64,000 nt of DNA, taken from positions 186,001 through 250,000 of the forward strand of contig NZ_JARXRN010000016.1 of NCBI RefSeq assembly GCF_029888045.1, in the 5' to 3' direction. Below are positions 28,651-37,610 of this stretch, piece by piece (the stretch's first letter is position 1; every line of letters starts with the position of its first letter). The notes under the pieces are model-generated. The model saw only the letters and a list, made by a program, of their open reading frames with translations, made no database searches and was not told the origin of the DNA. The translations under genes and the position numbers were made by a program. This DNA comes from Luteimonas rhizosphaericola. GTDB lineage: Bacteria; Pseudomonadota; Gammaproteobacteria; Xanthomonadales; Xanthomonadaceae.

Positions 28651-29894
28651 GCGCGCCGGCGCGAGCGCACCCGGACAGCCGCGCGGCGCCGCTGCGCAAC
28701 CGCGACTTCCGCCTGCTGATGGCGTTCCGGATCTGCACGATCCTGTCCTACCAGGGCGTCGCGGTCACCGTCGGCTGGCATGTGTACGAGCTCACCCGCG
28801 ACCCGTGGATGCTGGGCCTGATCGGCCTGGCCGAGGTGCTGCCCTACTTCTGCGTGGCGCCGTTCGCCGGCCACCTGGTCGACGTGCTGCCGCGGCGGCG
28901 CCTGGGCACGGTGGCGGCCTGCGGGCTGGCGGTGACGCCGCTGCTGCTGGTGGCGATCGCGAGCGGCTGGTGGAACGCCGGGCTGGTGGCGATCTACGCG
29001 GCGATCGCGCTCACCGGCTGCGTGCGCGCATTCCTGGGGCCGGTCTACAACGCGCTGTTCGCGCGCGTGCTCCCGCGCGAGCAGTACGTGCGCGGCGCGA
29101 GCCTCGGCAGCATCGTGTTCCAGTCCGGGCTGGTGCTCGGCCCGGCGCTCGGCGGGGCGCTGGTCGGCCTGGCCGGCAAGCCCGCCGCCTACGGCGTGGC
29201 CGCGGGCTTCGCCGCGATGGCGGCGGTGGCGATGCTGCGCCTGCGCGTGAGCGAGCCCGCGCCGCAGCTGCAGCGCGCGCCCATCTTCGCCAGCATCGCC
29301 GAGGGCGGGCGCTTCGTGTTCGGCCACCCGGTGCTGCTGGGCGCGCTGGCGCTGGACATGTTCGCGGTGATGTTCGGCGGCGCGATCTCGCTCGCGCCGG
29401 CCTTCATCCAGGAGATCCTGCACTACGGCCCGGAAGGGCTGGGCATCCTGCGCGCGGCCCCCGCGCTGGGCGCGGTGGCGGTGGGCGTGTGGCTGGCGCG
29501 GCACCCGCTCGACCGCCACGCGGGGCGCATCCTGCTGTGGGCAGTGGCCGGGTTCGGGCTGTGCATGATCGGCTTCGGGCTGTCGACGGTGTTCTGGCTG
29601 TCGGCGGCCTTCCTGCTGCTGTCGGGCGTGTGCGACGGCGTGTCGGTGGTCACCCGCTCCACCATCATGCAGCTGGCCACGCCCGACCACATGCGCGGGC
29701 GGGTGTCGTCGATCAACGGGCTGTTCGTGGGGTCGTCGAACGAGATCGGCGCGTTCTACGCCGGTTCGATGGCGCGCCTGCTCGGCCTGGTGCCGGCGGT
29801 CGTGCTGGGCGGCTGCGTGACCATCGGCGTGGCCGCCACCACGGCCTGGCGCGCGCCGCGGCTGCGCAGGCTGCACTTCAGCGACCTGAGGTAG
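28647..29894 (+). CDS. MFS transporter of the EntS/MFS_3 type
   Basis: This 415-residue protein has about twelve membrane helices. The loop PFAGHLVDVLPRRRLG after helix 2 and LATPDHMRGRVSSINGLF near helix 10 are typical of the EntS-like MFS_3 family, often exporters of siderophores or drugs. The substrate cannot be told from context. GTG start, overlapping sufE by 4 nt. Confidence 0.85.
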   Translation: MSAPARAHPDSRAAPLRNRDFRLLMAFRICTILSYQGVAVTVGWHVYELTRDPWMLGLIGLAEVLPYFCVAPFAGHLVDVLPRRRLGTVAACGLAVTPLLLVAIASGWWNAGLVAIYAAIALTGCVRAFLGPVYNALFARVLPREQYVRGASLGSIVFQSGLVLGPALGGALVGLAGKPAAYGVAAGFAAMAAVAMLRLRVSEPAPQLQRAPIFASIAEGGRFVFGHPVLLGALALDMFAVMFGGAISLAPAFIQEILHYGPEGLGILRAAPALGAVAVGVWLARHPLDRHAGRILLWAVAGFGLCMIGFGLSTVFWLSAAFLLLSGVCDGVSVVTRSTIMQLATPDHMRGRVSSINGLFVGSSNEIGAFYAGSMARLLGLVPAVVLGGCVTIGVAATTAWRAPRLRRLHFSDLR

Positions 29895-30076
29895 CCGCGC
29901 GCCAGCGCTTCGCGGCGTGCCACGCGCCGTCCGCCGCCAGCCGCTTTCCGTGCCGACCGGGGCGAGGAACCGATGCCGAAGCGACGCCTGGAAGGGCTCC
30001 GCCTCGCACCGGGCCGGCTTCCGACCCCGGCGTGGCCACCTGCCGCCGATCCGATCACGACCACTCTCCCCACACG

Positions 30077-30100
30077 AAAAAGCCCCGCCGGGGCGGGGCT
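30077..30100 (-). terminator. Intrinsic terminator of the dksA-like gene
   Basis: On the minus strand AGCCCCGCC and GGCGGGGCT form a GC-rich stem followed by TTTTT. It sits 27 nt after the stop codon. Confidence 0.85.
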
Positions 30101-30126
30101 CTTCGCGATGCGACCGGCGGGAATGC

Positions 30127-31071
30127 CTAGTCGCCCATCTGCTTCTGCATGTGCTCCCAGCGCTCCTGGGCGTCGATCGTGCGCTCGGCCTGCGGACGCG
30201 CCTCGAGGCGGTCCAGGCCGATCTCCTCGCCGGTGTCGACGCAGTAACCGTAGTCGCCCTCGTCGACGCGGCGGATGATGCTCTCGATCTTGTTGATCAG
30301 CTTGCGGTAGCGGTCGCGCGTGCGCAGCTCGAGGGCATTCTCGGTCTCGCGGCTGGCGCGCTCGGCCTCGTCACCGACGTCGCGCACTTCATCCTTGAGG
30401 TTCTCGATCGTCTGCCGCGATTCCTCCACCAGCTCCTCGCGCCGGGTGAGCAGCTTCTGCCGGAAGTACTCCAGCTGCAGCGGGCTCATGTACTCCTCGT
30501 CCGGGCTGGGCTTGTAGCCCGCCGGCAGGATCGGGCGGCCGCTCTCGGCATCGGTCTCGTAGGGGACGACCTTGAACTTCGGCTTCGCCGCCGGCGCGGA
30601 CGACTTGTTGGTGACCGCGACGGCCACCTTGCCCTGCACGCGCGGGGTCCCGGCTGCGCGCGCCGGCGCGGCCGGCGCCTGCTCGGGAGCCTTCGGCTTC
30701 TTCGTGGCCACGGGTGCCGGGGCGGCCGGCGCCTTCTTCGCCGCCGGGGGACGGGCCGGCGCGGTCTTGGCGGCAGGCGCCGCGGCCTTCTTGGCCACGG
30801 GCTTGGCGGCCTTCTTCACCGCCGGGGCCGGCTTCTTCGCCGTCGGCGCCTTGGTGGCCTTCCTGGCCACCGGGGCCTTGGCCGGTGCCTTCTTCGCCGG
30901 CGCCTTCTTGGCCACGGGCTTGGCCGGGGCCTTCTTCGCCGCGGGCTTGGCCACGGCCTTCTTCGCCGGCGCCTTCTTCACCGCCTTGGCGGGAGCAGCG
31001 GCCTTGCGCGCCGCGGGCTTGGCCGCTTTCGCGGGCTTGACGGTCTTCTTCGCGGACTTCTTGGCAACCAC
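30127..31071 (-). CDS. dksA: DksA/TraR-family RNA polymerase modulator with long Lys/Ala/Pro-rich N-terminal tail
   Basis: This 314-residue protein has about 170 residues of [17 protein letters not shown]-like repeats, resembling histone H1 tails, then a DksA domain. The coiled-coil tip reads VGDEAERA, so of the E. coli tip residues D71 and A76 are kept but D74 is Glu. The globular end [20 protein letters not shown]...TIDAQE keeps one of four zinc-finger cysteines. I chose the GTG at 31071 (MVAKKSAKK), which lies at proper spacing from AGAGGA. The DksA part should bind the polymerase secondary channel; the tail may bind nucleic acid (inference). Confidence 0.9.
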   Translation of the reverse strand: MVAKKSAKKTVKPAKAAKPAARKAAAPAKAVKKAPAKKAVAKPAAKKAPAKPVAKKAPAKKAPAKAPVARKATKAPTAKKPAPAVKKAAKPVAKKAAAPAAKTAPARPPAAKKAPAAPAPVATKKPKAPEQAPAAPARAAGTPRVQGKVAVAVTNKSSAPAAKPKFKVVPYETDAESGRPILPAGYKPSPDEEYMSPLQLEYFRQKLLTRREELVEESRQTIENLKDEVRDVGDEAERASRETENALELRTRDRYRKLINKIESIIRRVDEGDYGYCVDTGEEIGLDRLEARPQAERTIDAQERWEHMQKQMGD

Positions 31072-31168
31072 GTGCTGCACTTCCTCTTGGTTTCCCTTGG
31101 ACGGGAAAAGCGGGCTGTTATACCCTGCCCCGGCGGCAGCGGCAACCGCGCCGACCCCGACAGACGCC

Positions 31169-31402
31169 GTGATCGACCGTTTCCTCATCGCCCTGCTGCG
31201 CGGCTACAAGCGCTTCATCAGCCCGCTGCTCGGCCCGCGCTGCCGCTTCGCGCCCAGCTGCTCCGAATACGCGATGGAAGCCATCGACCGGCACGGGGCG
31301 CTGCGCGGCGGCTGGCTCGCGGCCCGGCGGGTCGCGCGCTGCCACCCCCTCCACCCGGGCGGACACGATCCGGTGCCGCCCCGCCACGACGGAACCCGCT
31401 GA
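31169..31402 (+). CDS. yidD: YidD membrane protein insertion efficiency factor
   Basis: This 77-residue protein has the YidD hallmarks: an amphipathic start ([18 protein letters not shown]), [16 protein letters not shown], and [14 protein letters not shown]. The family helps YidC insert inner-membrane proteins. A GTG start is inferred from the conserved MIDRFL beginning. Its stop TGA is immediately followed by the pyrC ATG. It starts 97 bases from the dksA-like start in the opposite direction. Confidence 0.9.
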   Translation: MIDRFLIALLRGYKRFISPLLGPRCRFAPSCSEYAMEAIDRHGALRGGWLAARRVARCHPLHPGGHDPVPPRHDGTR

Positions 31403-32749
31403 ATGGCCGACACCCTGATCGTCAACGCCCGCCTGGTGAACGAGGGCCGCGAATTCGACGGCGACCTGCGCATCGAGGGCGACCGCATCGCCGCCATCGG
31501 CAGCGGCCTGTCCGCGCGCCCCGGCGAGACCGTCGTGGAAGCGGCGGGCCGGCGCCTGCTGCCCGGCATGATCGACGACCAGGTGCACTTCCGCGAGCCG
31601 GGCATGGAGCACAAGGCCGACATCGCGACCGAGTCGGGCGCGGCCGTCGCCGGTGGCCTGACCAGTTTCATGGACATGCCCAATACCAGCCCGCCCACGC
31701 TGAACGACGCGGCGCTCGCGGACAAGTACGCGCGTGCCCATGGCCGTGCCCGCGCCAACTACGGCTTCTACTTCGGTGCCAGCAACGACAACCTCGCCGA
31801 CGTACGCGGCATCGACCCGAAGGCGACCCCGGGGCTGAAGGTGTTCATGGGCGCGTCCACCGGCAACATGCTGGTCGACGATCCCGACACACTGGATGCG
31901 ATCTTCCGCGACACCCCGGTGCCGATCATCACCCACTGCGAGGACACGCCGACGATCGACGCGATCCTCGCGCAGTACCGCGACAAATACGGCGACGACA
32001 TTCCCGCCGAGTGCCACCCGGACATCCGCTCGCGCGAGGCCTGCATCAAGTCCACGCGCCTGGCGCTGGAGCTGGCGCGCCGCCACGACACCCGGCTGCA
32101 CGTGCTGCACATTTCCACCGCCGACGAGCTGGCGCTGTTCGAGCGCGGGCCGATGATCCGCGCCGATGGCAGCCGCAAGCGCATCACCGCCGAAACCTGC
32201 ATCCACTTCCTGCGCTTCGACCGCGCCGACTACGCGCGCCTGGGCCACCAGATCAAGTGCAACCCGGCGATCAAGGACGCGTCCGACCGCGCCGCGCTGC
32301 TGCGCGCGCTGGCCGACGACGTGATCGACGTGCTCGCCACCGACCACGCGCCGCACACCTGGGAGGAGAAGCACAACCCGTACGTGCGCGCGCCCAGCGG
32401 CCTGCCGCTGGTGCAGTTCGCGCTGGTCGCGGCGCTGGAGTGCGTGCACGAGGGCCATTTCGACACCGCGCGCGTGGTGCAGAAGTTCGCCCACGCGCCG
32501 GCGCAGCTGTTCGACGTGAAGGACCGCGGCTTCCTGCGCGAAGGCTGTTTTGCCGACCTGGTGCTGGTGGACGACACGCCGTTCACCGTGCGCCGGGAGG
32601 ACGTGCTGTCCAAGTGCGGCTGGTCGCCGTTCGAGGGCACCACCTTCCGCTCGCGCATCGCCTCGACCTGGGTCAACGGTGCGCTGGCGTGGGACGGCGC
32701 GTCGCTCGTGGGCGCGCCGCTGGGCCGGCGGCTGGAGTTCGATCGATGA
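31403..32749 (+). CDS. pyrC: Dihydroorotase
   Basis: This 448-residue amidohydrolase cyclises carbamoyl aspartate to dihydroorotate in pyrimidine synthesis. The metal motif DDQVHFREPG, the GLKVFMGASTGNM segment with the bridging lysine, THCED, HVLHIST and the catalytic TDHAPHT are present. It groups with longer bacterial dihydroorotases related to AllB-type amidohydrolases. The start abuts the yidD stop and the end overlaps the M23 gene by 4 nt. Confidence 0.92.
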   Translation: MADTLIVNARLVNEGREFDGDLRIEGDRIAAIGSGLSARPGETVVEAAGRRLLPGMIDDQVHFREPGMEHKADIATESGAAVAGGLTSFMDMPNTSPPTLNDAALADKYARAHGRARANYGFYFGASNDNLADVRGIDPKATPGLKVFMGASTGNMLVDDPDTLDAIFRDTPVPIITHCEDTPTIDAILAQYRDKYGDDIPAECHPDIRSREACIKSTRLALELARRHDTRLHVLHISTADELALFERGPMIRADGSRKRITAETCIHFLRFDRADYARLGHQIKCNPAIKDASDRAALLRALADDVIDVLATDHAPHTWEEKHNPYVRAPSGLPLVQFALVAALECVHEGHFDTARVVQKFAHAPAQLFDVKDRGFLREGCFADLVLVDDTPFTVRREDVLSKCGWSPFEGTTFRSRIASTWVNGALAWDGASLVGAPLGRRLEFDR

Positions 32750-33696
32750 CGTCGGCGACGGGCCGGGCGACCGGCCCGCGCGCGGATCTTCCGCGGATCG
32801 ACGCCCCGCCCCGCCCAGGTGCCGGCGCAGGGTCGCGTACGAAGCGCGCCGCGCGCTGGCTCCTGCTGGCCGCGCTCGCCGCGATGCCCGGCCTCGCGCC
32901 CTCGCCGGCCGCGCTGGCGGACGACACCGGCGCGCCGGCGGACGACCGTGTGGTATTTCCCGCCAGCGTGCAGCAGGGCGCCATGGTGATCGGCAAGGTC
33001 CCGCCGGGAAGCACGGTCACCCATGCCGGACGCACGCTGCGGACCACCGGCTACGGCACCGTGGTGTTCGGCGTCGGTCGCGATGCGACCGGCCCGCTGG
33101 TGGTCTCGGTGACACGCCCCGACGGCCGCCGCGAGGCGCCGCGCATCGCGGTGCGGCCGCGCGACTGGCCGCTGCAGCACGTCAACGGCGTGCCGCCGAA
33201 GACGGTCGATCCGCCGCCGGCCATCGCCGAACGCATCGCGCGCGAACAGGCGCGCGTGTCGCAGGCACGTATACGCGACGACGCGCGCGCGGATTTCGCG
33301 CAGGCGTTCCTGCGCCCGGTCGACGGCCGGATCAGCGGGCGCTTCGGCCGGGCGCGGGTCTACAACGGCAAGCCCGGCTCGCCGCATTCGGGCATGGACA
33401 TCGCCGCGCCGACCGGCACGCCGGTGCGCGCACCCGCCGCCGGGATCGTCACCTTCGCCGAACGCGACCTCTATCTCACCGGCGGCACGCTGCTGGTGGA
33501 CCATGGCCACGGCATCAGCAGCAATTTCCTGCACCTGTCGCGGATCGACGTGGCGGTGGGCGACCGGGTCGAACAGGGCCAGGTGATCGCCGCGGTCGGC
33601 TCGACCGGTCGCTCGACCGGGCCGCACCTCCACTGGGGCATGAGCTGGTTCGACGTGCGCATCGACCCGCAGCTGGTGCTCGACCGCACGCCCTGA
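32746..33696 (+). CDS. M23-family metallopeptidase (LytM domain), membrane-anchored or exported
   Basis: This 316-residue protein has a signal-like hydrophobic stretch at about 38-60 (WLLLAALAAMPGLAPSPAALA). A beta-rich middle follows, then a LytM domain with zinc ligands HSGMDIAAPTGTP and HLHWGM, so it is probably catalytically competent against peptidoglycan cross-bridges. It is translationally coupled (ATGA) to pyrC. Such proteins act in wall remodelling or as amidase activators; the intact ligands favour the former. Confidence 0.9.
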   Translation: MTSATGRATGPRADLPRIDAPPRPGAGAGSRTKRAARWLLLAALAAMPGLAPSPAALADDTGAPADDRVVFPASVQQGAMVIGKVPPGSTVTHAGRTLRTTGYGTVVFGVGRDATGPLVVSVTRPDGRREAPRIAVRPRDWPLQHVNGVPPKTVDPPPAIAERIAREQARVSQARIRDDARADFAQAFLRPVDGRISGRFGRARVYNGKPGSPHSGMDIAAPTGTPVRAPAAGIVTFAERDLYLTGGTLLVDHGHGISSNFLHLSRIDVAVGDRVEQGQVIAAVGSTGRSTGPHLHWGMSWFDVRIDPQLVLDRTP

Positions 33697-33899
33697 GCTG
33701 TCGGAGCGACGCGCGCTCGCGGATCGAGCGTCGCCCCGATAGGGCCGAAGGCGCATCCGGGAATGCGCAGGCGCATGGCCGTCTCCAACCCGAGTGCGCT
33801 TCGCTTACCCGGGCGAGCGGCGCCGTGGTTCGCGGACGTCGCCCGGGTCAGCCCCGAGGCCGCCTCCGGAACGGCCGGGTCGCCAGCATCAGGGCCGGA

Positions 33900-34856
33900 T
33901 CAGCCTGCCGGTGTCGCGCGCTGCATCAGCCGACCCAGGGGCGACACGCTCGGCGAGATCGCCAGGTCCTGCGGCGAGACCAGGCGCGGGTTGGGCGCCA
34001 GATCCACCGGCCCGTCCGCTGCGGGACGCGCGTCCCCTGCCCCCAGAAGCCCGGAGGCCGCCGGCGCTGCCTGCGCCAGCACGGCCTGGCGGGCCTGCTC
34101 CAGCTCGGCGTTGGTGAGGGCGTCGGCGGCGGGTTCCGCCTGCAGTCCACCCGCCCCGGCGAGATCGTCGCTCCTGAGTGCATTGAGCTGCATGCGCGGC
34201 GCCTGCAGCGCCTGGCGCCCCGCCGGACGCAGCAGCGGCCAGACCTCGTCGAACAGCGCCTTCCAGTCGATCTCCGGGAACGGTGCCGTGCCGCGCGGCC
34301 CGATCACGATTTCCGGCGCCAGCCTGCCCGCGGGCACGGCGGCGCATTCGGCGTAGGCGCGATACACCACCTCGCTGCATACCATGCGGCCGTCGCCGTC
34401 GGGCAGCGCGTGGTCGAGCGCTACCCGCACCAGCAGCCGCGCCCAGGGGTGCACCGGCCACTTCCCGCGCACCGCCATCACCACGCCCAGCAGGGCGAGC
34501 TGGTCGACGGGATACGGCACGCCCAGCAGCATTTCGGCCTTCGCCAGCACCTCGCGCAGATCGGCGGGCGCCAGCGGCGCGCCGGCCCCGTCGTGCGCCC
34601 GGAACGCGTCGATGAAGTGGTAGTTCGCCTGGTCGGCCAGCCGCTGCGCCAGCGGGTAGCGGCGCACGCCGGACGCCGCGGCCTCGATCAGGTCGCCGCC
34701 GTCGGCGACGATGGCCGCATGGCTGTAGGCGCCGTCGCTGGCCCAGGCGATCAGTTGCGACAGCGGTCCCTCGCCCAGCATCAGCAGGATGTCGCCGGTC
34801 TGCAGCTCCGCGGCCGCAAATGCAGCCGTCGCCGGCGTCGATGTCTTCATGTCCAT
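33900..34856 (-). CDS. YiiX/YebB-like permuted papain-fold amidohydrolase (NlpC/P60 relative)
   Basis: This 318-residue protein begins with the permuted NlpC/P60 pattern GDILLMLG...SQLIAWASDGAYSHAAIV (catalytic His) and has the catalytic Cys later in RMVCSEVVYRAY. The C-terminal 110 residues are low-complexity, Ala/Pro/Leu-rich and likely disordered. No signal peptide is visible, suggesting a cytoplasmic or unconventionally exported enzyme. Its start is 19 nt after the stop of the diguanylate cyclase gene, so the two probably form an operon. The substrate is unknown. Confidence 0.8.
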   Translation of the reverse strand: MDMKTSTPATAAFAAAELQTGDILLMLGEGPLSQLIAWASDGAYSHAAIVADGGDLIEAAASGVRRYPLAQRLADQANYHFIDAFRAHDGAGAPLAPADLREVLAKAEMLLGVPYPVDQLALLGVVMAVRGKWPVHPWARLLVRVALDHALPDGDGRMVCSEVVYRAYAECAAVPAGRLAPEIVIGPRGTAPFPEIDWKALFDEVWPLLRPAGRQALQAPRMQLNALRSDDLAGAGGLQAEPAADALTNAELEQARQAVLAQAAPAASGLLGAGDARPAADGPVDLAPNPRLVSPQDLAISPSVSPLGRLMQRATPAG

Positions 34857-34875
34857 GGTGGGCTCACAGTTGGGG

Positions 34876-36561
34876 TCAGACCGTCCACAGCCCGTCGGCC
34901 GGCTGCGCGGCGCTGGCGCGATCGCGTCCCGCGGACTTGCTGGCATAGAGCGCGGCGTCGGCGCGTTCGAACAGGCTCGCCATCGACTCGCCCGGGTCCA
35001 GCTCGGCGACGCCGATGCTGAGCGAAGCCGCGATGTCGAATTCGGTCGTCGACAGCGGCCGGCAGTTCACCGAAATGCGCATGCGCTCGGCGATCGCCAT
35101 CGCCTCGAGCCGCGAGCGGCCCGGCAGCACCACCAGGAACTCGTCGCCGCCGTAGCGGCCCATCGCCTCGTTGCGGCGCAGCTGGTTGCGCAGCCGCCAC
35201 GACACGATCCGCAGGCACTGGTCGCCGACGCTGTGGCCGTGGCGGTCGTTGATCTCCTTGAACCGGTCCAGGTCGACGAACGCGATCGACAGGGGCGTGG
35301 ACTGGGCGCGCGCCTGTTCCACCTCGCGGTACAGGCGTTCCTCGACCCCCTGCCGGTTCAGGGCCTTGGTCACCGGATCGATCACCGCCTGGCGGCTGGC
35401 ATGGTCGCGATCGCGGCGCAGCTGCAGCAGCTTGTCGAGCAGGCCGATCGCCAGCAGCAGGCTGGCCAGCACGAAGCTGCCGGCGAGCCCGTGCACCAGC
35501 CACGGAGGGCCGGTCCACAGCCCCATCATCTGCGCCGCGGCCAGGAACGAGAACACCATCAGCGAGATCCAGGAGGCCAGCACGACGCGCGCGGCGCGGT
35601 CGCCGTGCAGCGCCAGCACCGCGGCCGCCACCAGCAGCACCACCGCCGAATACAGCAGCGCGAAGTTGCCGCTGAGCGAGAACGCCGCCCAGTCGCCGAA
35701 CAGCGAGGCGGCGCCGGACCCCGCCGCGATCCAGGTGCCGATCGCCAGCAGCCGGTCACACCACGGGAGCTTCCGCGGCAGGTCGAGGTAGCCGCGCTGG
35801 AACAGGTTGCTGAACACCACCCCGACACAGCCGAAGACGCGGTTGGTCTGCGCGCTGGTGCCGAACAGCGCCTCCGCGCCCGGCATCCAGCGCAGGTCGC
35901 CGCCGATCGCGGCGAGATAGCCGATCGCGCACAGGAGCATCGCGCCGAAATAGCCGTAGCTGCGCTCGCCGGTGCCGCCCCAGAACGCCAGCGCCAGGAT
36001 CACCAGTACCGCCAGGCTGGTCAGCACCAGCGAACGCCAGGCCACGAAGACCAGATCGGCGCGGTGCACCTGGTCCATCGATTCGATCGACAGCGCGGTG
36101 ACCATGGTCGAACCGCGCTCCACCCGCAGCCACACCGGCTCGCCCGCACGCAGGCCGTCGGGGAGGTCGATCACCAGCGCGCGGCTGGAGTAGCGGAAGT
36201 CGGCATCGTCGCCGTACAGCGTGTGCCGCGTCGGCGCCTCGGCGCCCGGCGCCCAGGCCTGCACGCGGTACAGGAACGGCGTGCGCAGCACGAGCCGCGG
36301 GCTGTCCGCGGCGTCCACCGCGGTGGCGGGCGCGATCCGCCACCACTGCGCGTCCCGGTGCGGCTGCTGCAGCGTGGGGCTGTCGCGCGGGGGTTCGAGC
36401 CGGGCATCGTGGCGTCCGGCCAGGACCTCGGCCGGCGGCGGATCGGCGCGCAGTTCGCGCACTTCCAGCTCGACCGCGCCCGCGGCCGCCGCGCACAGCA
36501 GCATCCAGCACAGCACCACGTTGCGCAGCCACGCGCCACGCCTCCGATCCCCTGTCCCCAT
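34876..36561 (-). CDS. Membrane diguanylate cyclase with periplasmic 7TMR-DISM-like sensor
   Basis: This 561-residue protein has a signal peptide (VVLCWMLLCAAAAGAVE), a periplasmic domain (about 30-180), about seven helices (180-390) and a GGDEF domain with DLDRFKEINDRHGH and intact GGDEF. At the inhibitory I-site position it reads RRNE instead of RxxD, so product inhibition may be weakened. It should make c-di-GMP in response to a periplasmic cue. It resembles the cyclase at the left window edge in layout. Confidence 0.92.
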   Translation of the reverse strand: MGTGDRRRGAWLRNVVLCWMLLCAAAAGAVELEVRELRADPPPAEVLAGRHDARLEPPRDSPTLQQPHRDAQWWRIAPATAVDAADSPRLVLRTPFLYRVQAWAPGAEAPTRHTLYGDDADFRYSSRALVIDLPDGLRAGEPVWLRVERGSTMVTALSIESMDQVHRADLVFVAWRSLVLTSLAVLVILALAFWGGTGERSYGYFGAMLLCAIGYLAAIGGDLRWMPGAEALFGTSAQTNRVFGCVGVVFSNLFQRGYLDLPRKLPWCDRLLAIGTWIAAGSGAASLFGDWAAFSLSGNFALLYSAVVLLVAAAVLALHGDRAARVVLASWISLMVFSFLAAAQMMGLWTGPPWLVHGLAGSFVLASLLLAIGLLDKLLQLRRDRDHASRQAVIDPVTKALNRQGVEERLYREVEQARAQSTPLSIAFVDLDRFKEINDRHGHSVGDQCLRIVSWRLRNQLRRNEAMGRYGGDEFLVVLPGRSRLEAMAIAERMRISVNCRPLSTTEFDIAASLSIGVAELDPGESMASLFERADAALYASKSAGRDRASAAQPADGLWTV

Positions 36562-36614
36562 GGGCGCGATCCTAGCCGATCGCGCTCACGCGCGGATCGT
36601 GCCCGGATCACGCT

Positions 36615-37538
36615 TCAGCGTGGCGTCGACCGCACCGTCGCCACCGCGTCGTGCGCGTGCAGGCTCTCGAAGTGCGACACCGTGGCCTCGAACGACTCGA
36701 CCCGGGCATCGGCCGCCAGCGCCTGCGCCACCCGGCGGGCGGCGTCCTCGCAGAACATCAGGTTGGCGGCGTTGAGGGCAGCGAAGGCCTGCTCGTCCTC
36801 GCGCTTAACCGCGGTCTGCACCGGGGTGCCGAGCGCCGTCTCGAGCGCGTCGACCAGCGCCGCCAGCGGCAGCTGGTCGAAGGCCGGGCGCAGGCGCACG
36901 GTGGCATCGACGCGGCTGCGCTGGGCGTGCGGGGTCGCGGCCAGGCCGCGCGGCGAGGCCAGCCAGTCGCGCACCACGCCCGCCGACAGCGGCGCCGCGG
37001 CCGCGAAATCGCTGGCGAACCGGTCCGCGTTGAGCTGCCGCGACAGCGCGGCCGAGGCCGGACAGGTGCTCGAGTATTCGACCGACAGCGACAGGTCGAG
37101 CGCAAGGTGGCCCTCGCCCAGTTCGGCCACCAGCTGGACCGGATAGGTCTTCCAGCCGCTGTGGTCGCTGGCGAGCGCCGGGCGCCGCAGCATGTGGCCG
37201 TAGCGGATCGCCAGCCGCGCGCGCGTCGACAGGCCCTGCTGCGAATCGATGCAGTCCTGCAGCACCCGCCGCAGCGCGGCGTGTGTGGGAGGCTCGGCCG
37301 CCAGCGCATCCTGCAGCCGCAGGTACAGCCGCGACATGTGGATGCCGCGGGCATCGGGATCGCGCAGGTCGACCGATACGTCGACCGACGCGGGCACCTG
37401 CAGCGCCGGCCGCCCGGGTTCGAGCGCCACCGCGATCGGCAGCGCGATGCCCGCCATGCCCACCCAGTCGATGGGGCGGGCGGCGCGGGCGGCTTCGCCG
37501 GCGACGTCGGGCAAGGGGGACTCGGGGGAACGGCTCAC
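36615..37538 (-). CDS. folE2: GTP cyclohydrolase FolE2 (type IB)
   Basis: This 307-residue T-fold enzyme makes dihydroneopterin triphosphate for folate synthesis. The diagnostic VEYSSTCPASAALSRQ (metal-binding Cys159) and RGIHMSRLY are present. FolE2 works with metals other than zinc and is often Zur-controlled, but no Zur-like box was seen upstream. It is flanked by unrelated genes on the same strand. Confidence 0.93.
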   Translation of the reverse strand: MSRSPESPLPDVAGEAARAARPIDWVGMAGIALPIAVALEPGRPALQVPASVDVSVDLRDPDARGIHMSRLYLRLQDALAAEPPTHAALRRVLQDCIDSQQGLSTRARLAIRYGHMLRRPALASDHSGWKTYPVQLVAELGEGHLALDLSLSVEYSSTCPASAALSRQLNADRFASDFAAAAPLSAGVVRDWLASPRGLAATPHAQRSRVDATVRLRPAFDQLPLAALVDALETALGTPVQTAVKREDEQAFAALNAANLMFCEDAARRVAQALAADARVESFEATVSHFESLHAHDAVATVRSTPR

Positions 37539-37610
37539 GGCAGGATGCGGGTGATGGAACAGTCCACAGTTTAACGGCCCCGGGCGCGATACCGGTGCAA
37601 CGATGCGTTG

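Noticed and set aside
30572-31168. Plus-strand Ala/Gly/Phe-rich open frame opposite the dksA-like tail
   Set aside because: It mirrors the Lys/Ala/Pro repeat of the opposite strand. Only the last part, from 31169, is a real gene (yidD).
29917-32745. In-frame N-terminal extension of the M23 peptidase by over 900 codons
   Set aside because: The extension runs through the dksA-like region, yidD and pyrC. The proper start is the ATG at 32746 overlapping the pyrC stop.
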